Assembly: GCF_032062135.1 (NCBI RefSeq)
Contig: NC_092861.1
Location: forward strand, 144,456,628-144,520,627
Direction: 5' to 3'
DNA from: Pyxicephalus adspersus
Lineage: Eukaryota > Chordata > Amphibia > Anura > Pyxicephalidae
DNA length: 64,000 bases
Shown piece by piece: positions 35,082 through 46,823 of this stretch (positions are counted from its first letter, which is position 1; the number at the start of each line of letters is the position of its first letter). The notes under the pieces were generated by a model that was not told where the DNA came from, searched no databases, and worked only from the letters and a program-made list of their open reading frames with translations. The position numbers and the translations under genes are program-made.

Positions 35082-35172
35082 TTTTTAACAAATCCAATCC
35101 AGGTTTTTTTGATCACCTATTTCTCAATTATGGTCTATTTTCTCTAACCTTGAAGATCTTTAGTAAATTTGC
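35082..35172. mobile_element. MITE family 1, variant subfamily, decayed half
   Basis: One arm only: TTTTTTAACAAATCCAATCC, then TGATCACCTATTTCTCAATT, TATGGTCTATTTTCTCTAACC and a decayed AGTAAATTTG end. Confidence 0.5.
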
Positions 35173-35689
35173 GTTTGAGTTTGCATAGCAGTTTTAAATA
35201 TTGGAGTCCCTTTTACAATCCAGTTACAATCCTTTTTCACAGTTGTGCTTGGTTATTTCTACCTTTTAACACTCACAATTCTGATGGACATCACATGGTA
35301 GGCACCTGGCTGGGCTGCAGCATTTTATAACTTTAGTTATTATTTCCACCTTTCTTAAGTGTTACTTTTTTAATTACCTTTATTTTATATTTATATATAA
35401 TTGTTACTTTTTATATTTTCCTCTCTTATAACTTTAGTTCATAGTTTTTAGTTTTATGTTGCTTACAAATGTTTTTTTTTCATTTTGCATACACCTCTCT
35501 TGTTTTCGTAATGTCTCTTCCTCGCCACGGTCACTACTAGAATTAGAATTAGTATCTGTTTTGTTTGGGGACATTTTGAAGTAGGTTAGAGTCCCTTTTT
35601 TGTCTGCTTCCAGACTATGTATAATAGCGACAGTGGGGAATAATCATACGGAAGGTCAGAACATCTTTACAAAAGGTTATTTGTGAGCT

Positions 35690-36005
35690 ACTCGATCATT
35701 GTATGTGCCACATGTCTGCCGCCTCCTTAAACCTCTTACCGCTTCTCCACTCATGATACAGTGAAAGTCATCGCCTAAGTGGTGATTATGGCACATTCAT
35801 ATCTTACCACACAGATTGGGAACGTGACCTTAGTAGCTCCGCTGGCCTTTCCTACCCCCGAGACAAAGAGAATCACAAGTTTTTCCCAAACCTCAAACTC
35901 ATGATTAATAATGTTTCCAGTCAAGCCATCAGGGAATAGGGCCGAGCTTTGTTGCCAGCCACACCAAGGATATTTCACGTCCACTATTTTTAGGAAGAAC
36001 ACTGA
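35690..36005. promoter_or_regulatory. Candidate conserved noncoding element
   Basis: Unique balanced-composition sequence, including GTCATCGCCTAAGTGG near 35767, GAACGTGACCTTAGTAGC near 35820 (nuclear-receptor half-site type) and CATGATTAATAATGTTT near 35900. No repeat words. Confidence 0.2.
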
Positions 36006-36640
36006 TTACAGGAGAAAATAAATGAGAAAAAATCCCATACTGCCAAAAAGTTATCCATCAAAAAGTTACCTCAATTAATTTTGTACCTTAAAATAAAATG
36101 ATGATTAAAAACCCTGAGTTACACTTTTTACATGATGGCTTCTTAAAATAATAATTTGGGCAATGATCGTTAATTATCTTGTTGGGGCCAATTTACCTAA
36201 CCAGTTTTCCTTTCTTAAATGCTTTTTAATACTTGAGAGATATATTTTAATTAATCTTTATTAATATTATTGGTATTTTTATGTCTTTTTATTAAAACAA
36301 AAATAAACATTTTACACTATATATATTCACCTATGGATAGGGAATGTTGAAATAGCTATATAATTTTTTTTCAGTATTTAGAATGAATACAAAAATAAAT
36401 ATATTTCTCAAGGGAACATAAAGTTTTAGTTTTTTTTTCTTTTTAGACATAAATTTAATGTATGATTGTAAATTATCTTATTTTTTTTCATTGCATTTAT
36501 ATTTATTTCATAAATTTATATTTAAGTAATTTATGTGGTAGATATAGGATTATTCTATCACAGCTTTCAGTAAGATACAGTACAGTATTTTATTTCAAAG
36601 TGAAAAGAATAGCATGAGATAATTGATAGATTTTAGTTTG

Positions 36641-36641
<1 letters not shown>

Positions 36642-36677
<36 letters not shown>
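36642..36677. repeat. (AT)n microsatellite
   Basis: A perfect AT run of about 35 bp. Confidence 0.97.
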
Positions 36678-36682
<5 letters not shown>

Positions 36683-37110
36683 AGTTATTAGATAGACATT
36701 CATGTCCTGAGAGGTTGGTTTGGGGCCATTAAACAAGAATAGCACAGCACACCATACCGTTGTAAAAGGGTAAAGTAGATTTAAATCCAATCAATAAACT
36801 CCCTTATATTAGATTTTTATGTTAAAAGCACAACTGAACTTTTGGACTTAATCAGCCAAACAAACTCTAGGTCAAGTGCCGACATAGTAAAGTGCAAAGT
36901 GTGCTCCTACACAAGGGCCTCCTTAGCCAACAGGTACCCCAGGTCAGTTCAGTACAGGGGCCCCAAATCAGCTTTGCACACTGACCCACTATTGGCTGTG
37001 TCCACCACTGTTCAAGCTGCATTAAAACAACGAGTGTGCAAAATCTTACACTTCGATTTCTTTATCCACAACCACAAGAAAATTCTGTCCTGTATCAACA
37101 TACTGTAGAG

Positions 37111-37375
37111 CAGTGTTTCTCTGGAGTTCCTCTAGAAGTTGCTGGGGGTTCCTTGAGTAATTTTTTCCTCCCAAGTCAATTACCATTGACACCAATGATC
37201 TTTTTGGCTGTGGCAGCCTTCCCAATGGCCAGCAATGTAGGAAGCATTATTCTTTTTGTCCACCACACTAATATACGATGAGTTGTGGATATAGTAGTGG
37301 AGTTGGGCTTTTGAAGAATAACTGATGATTCTGCTCTGAAAGCATTTTTCGAGCATTTCCTATTATAGAATAACA
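37111..37375. mobile_element. hAT-like non-autonomous element, right end lost
   Basis: Starts CAGTGTTTCTCTGGAGTTCC with AATGGCCAGCAATGTAGG and CCACACTAATATACGATGAG inside, as in the other copies. The closing GGTTGAGAAAGGCTG is not found and the match fades by about 37375. Confidence 0.75.
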
Positions 37376-37458
37376 CCTGTATGCTCAGTTGTAGATCTGC
37401 ATTGTCACCTTGTCACATGCGCCACCAGTGGAGACTACAAACGGCCATATCTCTACAC

Positions 37459-37726
37459 CAGTGTTATCTTTTTAACATGGGGGAACTTTTGAAATACCTT
37501 TCAGGTCCTCAGAGAACCCCTTTTATAATTACTATATTCAAGGGGGTCGTGGGAAGAATGCCTCTTAGATTGCTGGCCATTGGGAGGGCTGCCATCCTTA
37601 CAACAAAAAAGTTTATTGGTGTTAGTTAAACTGACCTGAGAAGCATGAATAGTTCATGGCTCAAGGAACCCCTAGCAACCTCTGGATGAAATCTGTGTTC
37701 CATGGAACTCTGGTTGAGAATTGCTG
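37459..37726. mobile_element. hAT-like non-autonomous element with 8-bp target duplication
   Basis: A reversed copy running from CAGTGTTATCTTTTTAACAT to GGTTGAGAATTGCTG. The flanking 8-mers CTCTACAC (37451-37458) and CTCTCCAC (37727-37734) agree at 7 of 8. An 8-bp duplication and CAGTG..CACTG-type ends are the signature of the hAT superfamily, Charlie-like branch. Confidence 0.88.
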
Positions 37727-38844
37727 CTCTCCACGTTGCTGATATAATCTATCATTGTCACTATCAGAAAGCTGGTACAGAGCAGGTATGTGCACTTGAC
37801 ACTGGTACATGTTCCTGTAAAAGTATCTAGAAATGACTGGAAGAGATCAGTGGCAGATGTGGAAAAAAGAGTGAAAAAAAAAAAACATGGTGAGTATAAT
37901 ATGCAGTGTTTTAGCAATCAAATTATCATACGGGTTTACATCTACTGTAATACTTGTGTGTTCACTAGGCCAGGAAAAAGGTTGGAATGGTCTCAATGGG
38001 TCGACAACCCACCCTAACCCACACCTTTTTTCATCACATACTCATTGGCTGCAGCCCTTGGTCCTGTTTGATCCTCTTTATTGCTGAATGTCCTATCCCC
38101 CCCAAGATGGATTTGCTCCTCATATTTTCAGTAATTGATAAGTACAGCCAATTGTCCCCATGAGGCATTGTAACAAGCAAGACATTTCAGTTACCTAGCT
38201 GATTTTTTTTTTCGTGTATACAAAGTAGCAGCTAACAAAGTTTCTGCACAGTGCTTTAGCCTGATGTAACGGGAGGAAAGCCAAATATTAAAATAGAATA
38301 CAGGACACAATGTTCCCTGAAACATCCTGATATAGATTCAGTCCTAATAGACAAGACCTGCAGAGCAGTCCCTGCACTTCCCATCTATTGCCCTGACAGC
38401 TAAGCATAATATTTTCTTCGCAGCTTGTTTTAGGTCAAACTTTTAATTCTCCACTGTTTGCTGGTAAGATTAAGCTTTACTTGCCTATTGCTGCCGCGAT
38501 ACCGGGAGCTGTAAACTGGTGCCCAGCCAAAAGCAGAAGCAATTCAATTTCAGGCTTTGTGGAAAAGCTGCATGTAAACACCTTTAATACATTTTTGTAA
38601 AATTCTTTTTTTAATCCTGATAGACTTGTATTAAAAGGGAGCTGCCTGTGATGCCTGGCATTTGCCCTATTATCTTTTTTTGTATTTTATTCTAAATAAG
38701 CCAGAGTAACGCCATTTTCTGAATTGATTCCAGATTGGGTACATTGCAAAATTTAAGTGGCCCTTCCACTAAAATGTACATTGCTCTTGCATTGGCTGGG
38801 CCCCCTTCCCTTCTCAAATCACCTACTATATTAAGGTTGTAAAG

Positions 38845-39345
38845 AGTACCTGTAAATGGTTCAGTTAGAATTATACTTACCATACCCCTGTCTTCTGCAT
38901 TGCTGGGTGTGATGTCACTGTCCTGCCACATGGGGCTCTATTGATAAAACAGGGATTCTGACATTCCCTCCAACATTCCCTGGACCGGGAAGATTCTGGA
39001 AAATTCCCAAGCGGGAATTTTTCAGGAAATATCTGATTCCCTGGTATATAATTAGAGCCCTTAGAATCCTATAGAATGGAACACTATGATAAGAAGACTC
39101 TTCAGTCCATTGGAAGAGAATCTTCATGAAGAATTACACCTGTCTTGCATTTCTCAGGACTGTACCTGGAAGGACAATGACATGACCTATGCAGCACAGG
39201 CATAAGTCAGGGATAAGGTAGGTATATTTCTAAATTTACCCTTTACAGGAACATTTTTTCCTACATATACAGGGTGATTAGGGAAGAGAAAGCGAGCTCT
39301 ACCAGGTTAGGCAAACCTTCCTATTGGGTGAAAGCTCCACTTTAA
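38845..39345. repeat. Possible diverged family C/D repeat
   Basis: Left part has AGTTAGAATTATACTTACCA, like the start of other copies; right part ends GAAAGCTCCACTTTAAAG. A local inverted pair surrounds TTCCCAAGCGGGAATTTTT near 39003. The middle does not align well, so the assignment is weak. Confidence 0.35.
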
Positions 39346-39529
39346 AGTGCATCTCTTCAATTTAGTTATCAACACACTTGAGTGTGGATCTAACAGGTTC
39401 CTATTGCTATCTGAGGTGATGCTGGGGAGATTTGGATAATATTGTTTAACTTGGACAAAAAGCAAAACAAAGTTTTCAACATGAATATAGGCAGCAATAA
39501 AAACTGATGGAGATTTCAGCCTTTCACTA

Positions 39530-39832
39530 CTCTAATGGCCCATTCAGACCTCAGTGTCTGATGCATTGTATTAACACATGTTTTTCATGCAATATTGTTC
39601 GGTGTTTAAATAAATGGGTTAACAATGCACCAAAATACCACAAAAAGAGATGTGCGCCGTTTTCAGCACTGCACCACAACACACGGTAGTACAGTACAAT
39701 ATTACCATATGTTGTGGTGAGCTGCAATGACCACTTTCAAAATAAATAGTGTAGAAATGTATGTTAACTTATGTTGATGTAAAGCTTGAGTTATTTCATT
39801 TATTACTGCCCTCAAAGGTATAAATGGGCCCT
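39530..39832. mobile_element. Possible MITE with GGCCCATTCAGACCT ends
   Basis: Left TAATGGCCCATTCAGACCTC; right AGGTATAAATGGGCCCTA, the inverted counterpart over about 12 bp. The inner sequence has little visible pairing. Confidence 0.4.
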
Positions 39833-40255
39833 AATGAAAAACAATGCTTTACTGCAGCCTGTGTCCATCCTGAAGATTTCTCTACTTCCGGTTCTACCTG
39901 TTCTATTTACATATTCTACTAATAACTATTATTATTGGCTCTTGTTTGCTTTGTTAAACCTCCACTGGGCTGTGCAATTCATTATTATGAAGCCTGCAAG
40001 TAGTCATTGTTATTAAAGATGCCGAGAGTCTTGTAATGCCTCTCAGAAGCTTCTGTACACCAGTCTTTCTCCAGTTTCACTTACATTTTTTTAGAGATAG
40101 CCAGACAAGGCAAGCCACACTTTTAGAGATTCTAAAAAAGTCAGTTTTATGCCTTGGCACTGCACCCTACTTCCCAGGCATTACTTTGGAACTTTCTTGC
40201 AGTAAATATATCATATTGGCACTGCAGTGATCTGTGTCATGCTGCTAAAATGCAT

Positions 40256-40274
40256 TCAGCCACTAGGGGGCTCA
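40256..40274 (+). promoter_or_regulatory. CTCF-like motif
   Basis: GCCACTAGGGGGCTCAC matches the core of the CTCF recognition sequence (CCAC.AGGGGGC) closely. A single match in 64 kb could be chance. Confidence 0.3.
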
Positions 40275-40810
40275 CACTGCAGTAAACAGTAAATACATGA
40301 AATCTTAGCAGACTGGTCCTATGCATAGAAGAAGCACTGACTGCACCTTTAAAGCTGTGCTGGCCAGCATTCACACTTCTCTGCTTGTCAGCAGTTCACT
40401 GTTGCAGTTGGCTGAGAACTAGAAGACATAAATCACAGTGGCAATAATAAAAGATCTGCTTTTGGTATAGAGCCAGCTAGATAGGTGCAGTTCCCCACAT
40501 GTCTAAGCGGGTTAATGATACCGGTGTGTTTGTAGCTTATGTTTCACCCAACACGTCACTAAAAAAAAAAGTTGTATGGATGTCATTTGCATAGCAGCGT
40601 TACTGCAATCCCTGCCACAGAGGAGCTTACAATCTAATGACAACATAAACCAGGAACTAGAGAAACAATGGGTCAATTTCATTGCACGTATTGTTTACAA
40701 GTTTGTAAATTTGTGTCATTTGATTTTATTTTTAAATATGAGTTTAGCATCTTTACATCACAAGTACCTATTAACAATAGAGTGTACTCATTCACTGTAT
40801 TCACTGTAAA

Positions 40811-41345
40811 GCCTAGCACTATCTATAAGACATGGCGGTTTTAGGATGTTGCTGTCTGTGCTAGTGGAGAGGGAGAGGTGGGTGTCCTTCCTCTGAGCCA
40901 TAATGAGGTATGAGGTATAAAAAACAGTTTGGAGGAAGTCTTAAGAGAAAATAAACCTCCACCAGGTTTTATATTTATTAAGAAAGCCCAGCACTACATT
41001 TCTGAAAGACATGTCTGTTTTGTTGCACTTAGGATGTTGCTGTCTGTTCTAGCAAGCAGGAAGGGGTGTTTTTTTTTCCTCTGACCCCATTCAGGTATAG
41101 GAAGTAGTTTGGAGGAAATACACTTCATAGAAAATAGAGTTCCACCTGCGTTTGTAGAACATGCCAAAGTTTCTAATAGGAAAGCCTAGCACATCCTTTC
41201 TGGGAGACATGTCAGTTTTTTTTCCACTTTGTTGCTATCTGTACTAGCAGGACGGGAGGGGTGTGTGTCCATACTCTGAGACATTCAGGTATAGGCAGCA
41301 GCCTAATGGAAAGTAACACTACAGAATATAGAGCTCCACCTGCTG
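40811..41345. repeat. Three-unit diverged tandem repeat (about 175-198 bp units)
   Basis: Units start at 40811, 40986 and 41184 with GCC(T/C)AGCAC and each has GACATG, TTGCT(G/A)(T)CTGT.CTAG, a CTCTGA word, TTCAGGTATAGG or a variant, and (A)TAGAG.TCCACCTG near the end. The spacing of 175 and 198 bp reflects indels. Divergence shows the array is old. Confidence 0.82.
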
Positions 41346-41929
41346 GCGGGTGGTGTAAGTGTCAGGAGCGGACATAGGGAGGTGCAAAGTGGGCTATTGC
41401 ATGAGGGCCCTGGACCCTCCCCAACCAATGGGGGTCCCCACAGGGGCCCCAAGTCAATTAAGCCAGGTGGGACCCAAGTCAGTTCTTCACATAAGCCCAC
41501 TGTTGGCCATGTGAGCCAATGGTTATGGTCTATCTAAAGCCAAAACTTTTTTTTTATTTTGAATATAATGCTGAGTGGTTCAAATCCCAGTCAGAACAGG
41601 AATAGAGAAGAACTATTAATCTATTGTCCATTTGCTTCAAGGATATTTTGCTTTATTCTGTACAAGTCCTGAATAAGGACTGACATCACAGGAAGCATGC
41701 AACAGAAGCCTAAGACCTTGGATGGAAAATATAAAAGTATTAGCCAGTCACATGACTAAGTACAGCATTTGGTCATCTGAGTTCTGATTGGCCAATCCTC
41801 TCGTTTAGAAAGAACTTTTGTTCAACAGCTTCAGCCTTTTTTGACTGTCCTTCCAGAAATGTATAAATATAAAAATTAAAGTGTTCCAGAAGCAGCAAAT
41901 CAGATCATACCTTTTATTTTGCAATCAGC

Positions 41930-42260
41930 ACAAGGACACTGAAAGATTGAATATGATCGGTCGCTATGTACTGCACCTCTGATTTCCTGTGCTTTGCCGT
42001 TCAATCCATTTTCCATGAACATTTAGTAAAGACCTAACCCAGACCATCCTGTCTGATCTCTGTTGCTGTGAAGATGCTTGTTTTCTGCCTAAAGAAAACA
42101 TCTCGGCAGTTTATCTTCACGTTAAAGTGCTTCCGTGCAATTATAGGCATGGAAGCTGAGAAGCGATCATGTTTCCCCTTCATCCCCTGCAAGAGTAATG
42201 GAATACTGAATAGCGCAGTAAACGCCGAACTCTGACACCGTGTTAACACTCTGACTGTCT
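41930..42260. promoter_or_regulatory. Candidate conserved noncoding element
   Basis: Unique sequence with balanced composition containing GATCGGTCGCTATGTACT, TTGCTGTGAAGATGCTTG and GCGCAGTAAACGCCG. No repeat similarity or conserved frame was seen. Confidence 0.22.
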
Positions 42261-43053
42261 CCTAACAGCAGGGCAGTTATTTGCTGAGTGGGATTTTTAT
42301 AAATCCCTTGGCAGTACTATGCCCTGATAATTATGATAAAGTGCAATGGTCAGTGTTGATTCAGCAGTCCCTGATCTAAGAAATATTTCATTCACAGCTC
42401 TCCTTCATGCTTTTTTTTTTCTTATAGTGATCACACCAAGTTTCCCCTATAAAGTGAACTCCATGTAAGCCCCAACACAAAGATGTGAAGTAAAAAGTTT
42501 TTTCTCCATTTGGAAGAAAAAGTAAGGTGGCGTAGTGTTTGTTTTAAAGAATGAGAGTGACACTAACTGGTTCTAATTTGTATATGAGATAGAACATTAG
42601 TCTTCTGGTTGGACATAAACTGATGTGAATGGAGCTGTGTACTATGCAAACAGCTTTGTAAATGGTTGCAGCTATGTAAATACAGTCAGATAAAAAAAGC
42701 AAGTAGAGAGTAAAAATCTAGTCACCAATGGTTCCCCGCAGTTGATTTTTTCATGAATTATTAGCTTACGATGGCCTGTTCTGCACTGGGTGTAGGTAGC
42801 AGTCTTGATAAAGGAGCAGGACTTTGCTTTCTCGTGTCAGAACTCCCCCTTCCACTAATGCCAATGATGATGTCCGGTGTAGTAAAGTTTAGGAAGTAGC
42901 TGGAAAGGTAAAGGAAACACAGAATCATAGCACGAATGAAGAAGCAGAAGGGAGATCTTGGCATTACACGTCTTCAGGTAAAACCTTTGCTCCAGCAAAG
43001 AGAACAGCATATCAGTGATGACGTCAATAGACCTGCAGTCAGAAGCAGCATTG

Positions 43054-43324
43054 CCGTAGATTTGTGTTTCTCAACTAGGGTTCCATGGAAACTAGGACTC
43101 CTTCTCTCAGGTCAGTTTTAGTGACCCCACTAATCTTTTTGGCTATCTGTAAGGGTGACATTCTTCCTAATGGCCAGTAATGTTAGAGGAATTCTTCCCA
43201 CTGACCATCACACTAATGTACTGTGAGCTGTGTATATAGTAATTATAGCCAGGGATCCCTGAAGACCTGAAAGTTATTTCAAGGGTTCCTCCATGTAAAA
43301 AGGTTGAAAAGGGCTGCCTTAGAT
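43054..43324. mobile_element. hAT-like non-autonomous element with 8-bp target duplication
   Basis: Element body 43062-43316, opening TTGTGTTTCTCAACTAGGGT and closing AAAAAGGTTGAAAAGGGCTG. The flanks CCGTAGAT (43054-43061) and CCTTAGAT (43317-43324) agree at 7 of 8. Interior words are CTATCTGTAAGGGTGACATTC and CCTGAAGACCTGAAAG. About 255 bp, with no coding capacity. Confidence 0.9.
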
Positions 43325-43859
43325 GATCACACTGAACATATACAACTATAAGTCCCAAAGCACAGAAATGGCACTGCTTTTTTTTAGGAGGAATAAAAAA
43401 AATGTAGATTTTGGAGCATACTGCTTAGGCACAATTACCATGTCCACACTTTCCCTATAACCTTTTTGTGTTCAAGTCAACTTAAATATTAAAAAAAAAA
43501 CAATGTTATTCTGTATTTATATCACCCTTTCATCACATGGATCGTCTTCCCTACTTTTATATGCCTAGTAGTAAAAAACCTCAAATGTTAAATGGTCTAA
43601 AACATTAATGTAGGCATGCAGAACAACTGAACATATGAATTGTTTGCCAGTATGCATGACCTGGTGCAATTTACATCCCAGGTCATGCATGGCTTCCATG
43701 ATGGAACGTATGCTTGCTTTTTACTTGAGGAAAAGGGATTTTTTTGTGAAAAAAAAACTAAAAAAAAAGTGTATCTAATGTGTAGCTCATTTTCTGACAT
43801 GTCAGAAATATGGCCCCTTAAAAAAAAAAACAGCAGTTTCACACCTCATTTACCATATT

Positions 43860-44520
43860 CACCACAGGGCCAGCAGTCAACGGCGGGGCCTGATGGAGGA
43901 AGGTCAGTGAAAAGCTATTAGCAGGGATCCCCTCCCGAGACTTCCTGCTACTTATTGAGCTTCAGGTTAGCATGACAGTGCCGCGAATAACCGAGCTGTA
44001 GGTTTTTTTAACAGTTAGCCCAGATTTCCCCATAGTGTTTGTCACTTCAGAAAATTGCAGGAGAAAATGAAGTCCCAGACAGCACATGTCACTAGCAGGG
44101 GCCTCATAAGTAAAAAAAAAAAAAATAAAGGATGTGTTGGGCCTGAGTAATGCGTCCGGTTCCCACAGGATTAGTGTCAAAAGAAAATAATAGAGATGAC
44201 GGATTCGAAGAAGTTTTGTGAACACTTTCTCTTTTTATTTGTTGCGGATAAAATGGTTCGCAAATGTTAATGTGGAACGGCAAGCAGACGGCCGTCTGCC
44301 ATACTTTGCCCCGTACGGTCGACCTGTGGGGCTCTTCGTGGTGGTTTAACGGGACTCGCTGCATATCAGCCAGTTTTGAAATGAGGGGGCAATGACCCCG
44401 ATGGTACAGTAACTGCATTGACAGTTCACATTAGGGCAGCCTAAATGCACTTCATTCGTTTAACGCTGACATATTCCACCGGGCAGAACGGAAAGCCCTA
44501 ATCAGCCTAAAAGCATTTTA
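43860..44520. promoter_or_regulatory. Candidate conserved noncoding element
   Basis: The least repeat-like and most CpG-containing unique stretch of intron B, with ACGGCAAGCAGACGGCCG near 44277, GTCGACCTGTGGGGC near 44318 and GACAGTTCACATTAGGGC near 44418. No frame or repeat explains it. Confidence 0.27.
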
Positions 44521-44751
44521 TTTTTTATTTATTCCTATAACAATAACATATTCAGCAGACATTACAGAGAGCCCCAAGCAGATGAAAATACAATTGTTTC
44601 ACTTGCTCACCTGTCATGGGAAAATAGTTGCCCGGCAGACCCTGGATTCGGTACTTTTTGACTTACAAACCCTGCACAAGGATGCTGAAAGACAGAGTTG
44701 CCGATTTGCATAGTAGTGGATAGCTGTGGATCAGCATGACATCCAGACTTT

Positions 44752-45130
44752 AGTTTTTTTTTTTTGTTTTCAATGATATTTATTAATTTTTCAAGTAACC
44801 AACACAAAAGTACCATAATCAAATACACAAAACATCTACATTAAAACAGTGGGGTGAACGATACATTACACAGGACATAACATGTCCAGACTCTGAACGC
44901 CTAGATTCCAGATACAAGTTATAGTATCTTTGAGCTGCACTCTGAGGATTCCTATAAACATTGTTACTAGAATGCATAAACGTATACAAATACAGTGTGG
45001 GAAACTTTTTACCTAGGTTGGTTCCTAAGCCCTCTGTAAGCCGCCCTTATTGCTGGTCAAGTCTCCCCAGAAACCAGGGGTACCCAGAATCTCCTCTATA
45101 TTATTTGACCTATCATTTACATTTTCTAGG
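44752..45130 (-). mobile_element. Probable polyA retroelement 3' end
   Basis: On the minus strand this ends AATAAATATCATTGAAAAC and then a run of A's (the plus-strand T run at 44754-44765). A poly(A) signal-like AATAAA precedes the tail by about 12 nt. This looks like the 3' UTR of an L1-type LINE or a processed transcript copy. No reverse transcriptase residues were recognised in it. Confidence 0.45.
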
Positions 45131-45135
45131 AGTGT

Positions 45136-45353
45136 AGTAGATACAGATGCAGATAGTTTCAAGACTTTAAAGCCATTCGATCAAGTTCATTACACACAAT
45201 TGATAAGTAAAATTTAAAACATGAATTTATTCAAATGTTTTTTTTTTACTAAGTTTTGAATAAATTAATGTTTTACATTTTACCAATAATTGTGTATATT
45301 GAGCTTGATTGAATGCCTTTAAAGTCCCAAAACTATCTGCATCTGTATCTACT
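45136..45353. mobile_element. 218-bp near-perfect palindrome flanked by TA
   Basis: The left arm starts AGTAGATACAGATGCAGATA and the right arm ends with its complement, TATCTGCATCTGTATCTACT. Pairing continues through GACTTTAAAG.CATTC.ATCAAG almost to a short AT-rich centre near 45244. Read as GTAGATAC...GTATCTAC (45137-45352), it is flanked by TA on both sides, as for a Tc1/mariner-type MITE. If transcribed, it would fold as a long hairpin RNA. Confidence 0.88.
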
Positions 45354-46823
45354 ATTTTCATTGTGAATGGGGATGTAGCATATGATGCTATTTGGCAACA
45401 AAAGGAGTCCTTGATTTATTTCGAAAATATTCTAGCAATGGGCATGGCTAGGGTGACACATAAAGATCGGAGGGGGAAGGGGGGTATCAGTTGGAAGGTA
45501 TGTAGGGAGGGAAAGAACCTTCGATTTTTTAACTTGAAGGCCCCTGCTTTTCTCCTATTAAAAATTTTCACAATCATTAAAGGTCATGTCAATGACTAAG
45601 GGTCCCATTTATAAAGCAGAGGTATGGCCTTGCCATAGCTATCCTGTTGCTGATACTGGTAAAATGTTTTACAATCCAGAAGCAAGAAGAGCACCAATTA
45701 TTCCAAAAAATGTGGGAACAAATAGGAAGAGAAAGAGCCAGATCATGTGTCTGACCTCTCCCGCAACCTCATGCAGGCCCAATAATTGGGTTGCCCAGAA
45801 AAAAATGTCACTGTTGACCATACTGACCAGATTCCTTTTTTTCAAATACTTAAGAAAATATTCTGAAATCTGATTTGATTTCTTCCTTTAAAGAAGTTGT
45901 TTGTTGAAAAAAAGGAAGACAGTGTAGATGAAGGAAAATAGTAAGTGGTTAATCCATTACTGTTGGTTTTTGTTTCCAAAGTTCCTTGATCCTCAGAAGA
46001 AAACTCCAATTTCTATCCAATGGCTTCAGCTAGGGATTACTGCTCTCTGTGATAGATACTTAGGTCATGTATGGTTTCCATGATGGAATGTATGATAAGC
46101 ATTCTCTGCACAGAAACCAACATGGCCTCTGCCAGGTCATAACTGCAGCAGTGCGGTCAGCATGGAGCATGAGCAATATTGACTGTCCTACTGTAATAAT
46201 GATAAGACAAGGAGTGCAGGAACCAATGCTCTCACAACAAGAGCCTAATTTTTTTACATCCTCCAGACCAGAATAACCCAGATCAGTAATAATGCCAGTG
46301 AAGTCAAAACACATGATTTGCAGGCTTGTCCTAGGTCTGCAAGAATTAAAGCCATTGAATCAACAAGACAACCGGACAAATCAAGGGTAATCATTGTTGG
46401 CCTACATGTGCTCTTCACAAATGTCCTTTAAAATATTTAATTTATTGTGGACTAATCAAAGGTCCTTCCACAAGTCCATTGTGGATGGACCATTACAAGT
46501 GGGGTTAACTGATTTTATATTTCCCATAGACGGATCCTTTAATGCCATATTCAGTTGTTGCATATAATATGCACAATGATAAAAATCCTTAAAATTTCAC
46601 ATTGTCCTCTTACACCAAGAACTATCATGTTCCAAAAATACATAGCTATTAATCTCATACATCATCCTTGTCTGTGGAAAGATTTCATAGATCCAGCACC
46701 CATATAATGTTCACACGGTTCACTGGGGCAGAAAATACAGTCACACTTTCCTCTCACATTTTCATAACCTCCTTTTTTCACCCGAGATTCATTTTCTTTA
46801 TTATTATTCTATATTATTTTAAG

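Larger units (their letters stand above)
29717..46823 (+). other. SPATA17: SPATA17 intron B (17.1 kb)
   Basis: A phase-0 GT-AG intron and the longest seen. It holds MITEs, three hAT-like copies, a three-unit tandem repeat, a polyA-type retroelement end and a 218-bp hairpin. No coding exon or RNA gene was recognised. In 29830-30390, 30660-33010, 33250-34200, 35175-35690, 36010-36640, 37735-38840, 39850-40250, 42400-43050 and 45360-46050 I see unique AT-rich sequence only. Confidence 0.9.

Noticed and set aside
44860..45873. Possible retrogene around 45309-45873
   Set aside because: Two short frames lie next to a polyA-type end, but no residues match a family I recognise and the start lies inside the palindrome arm.
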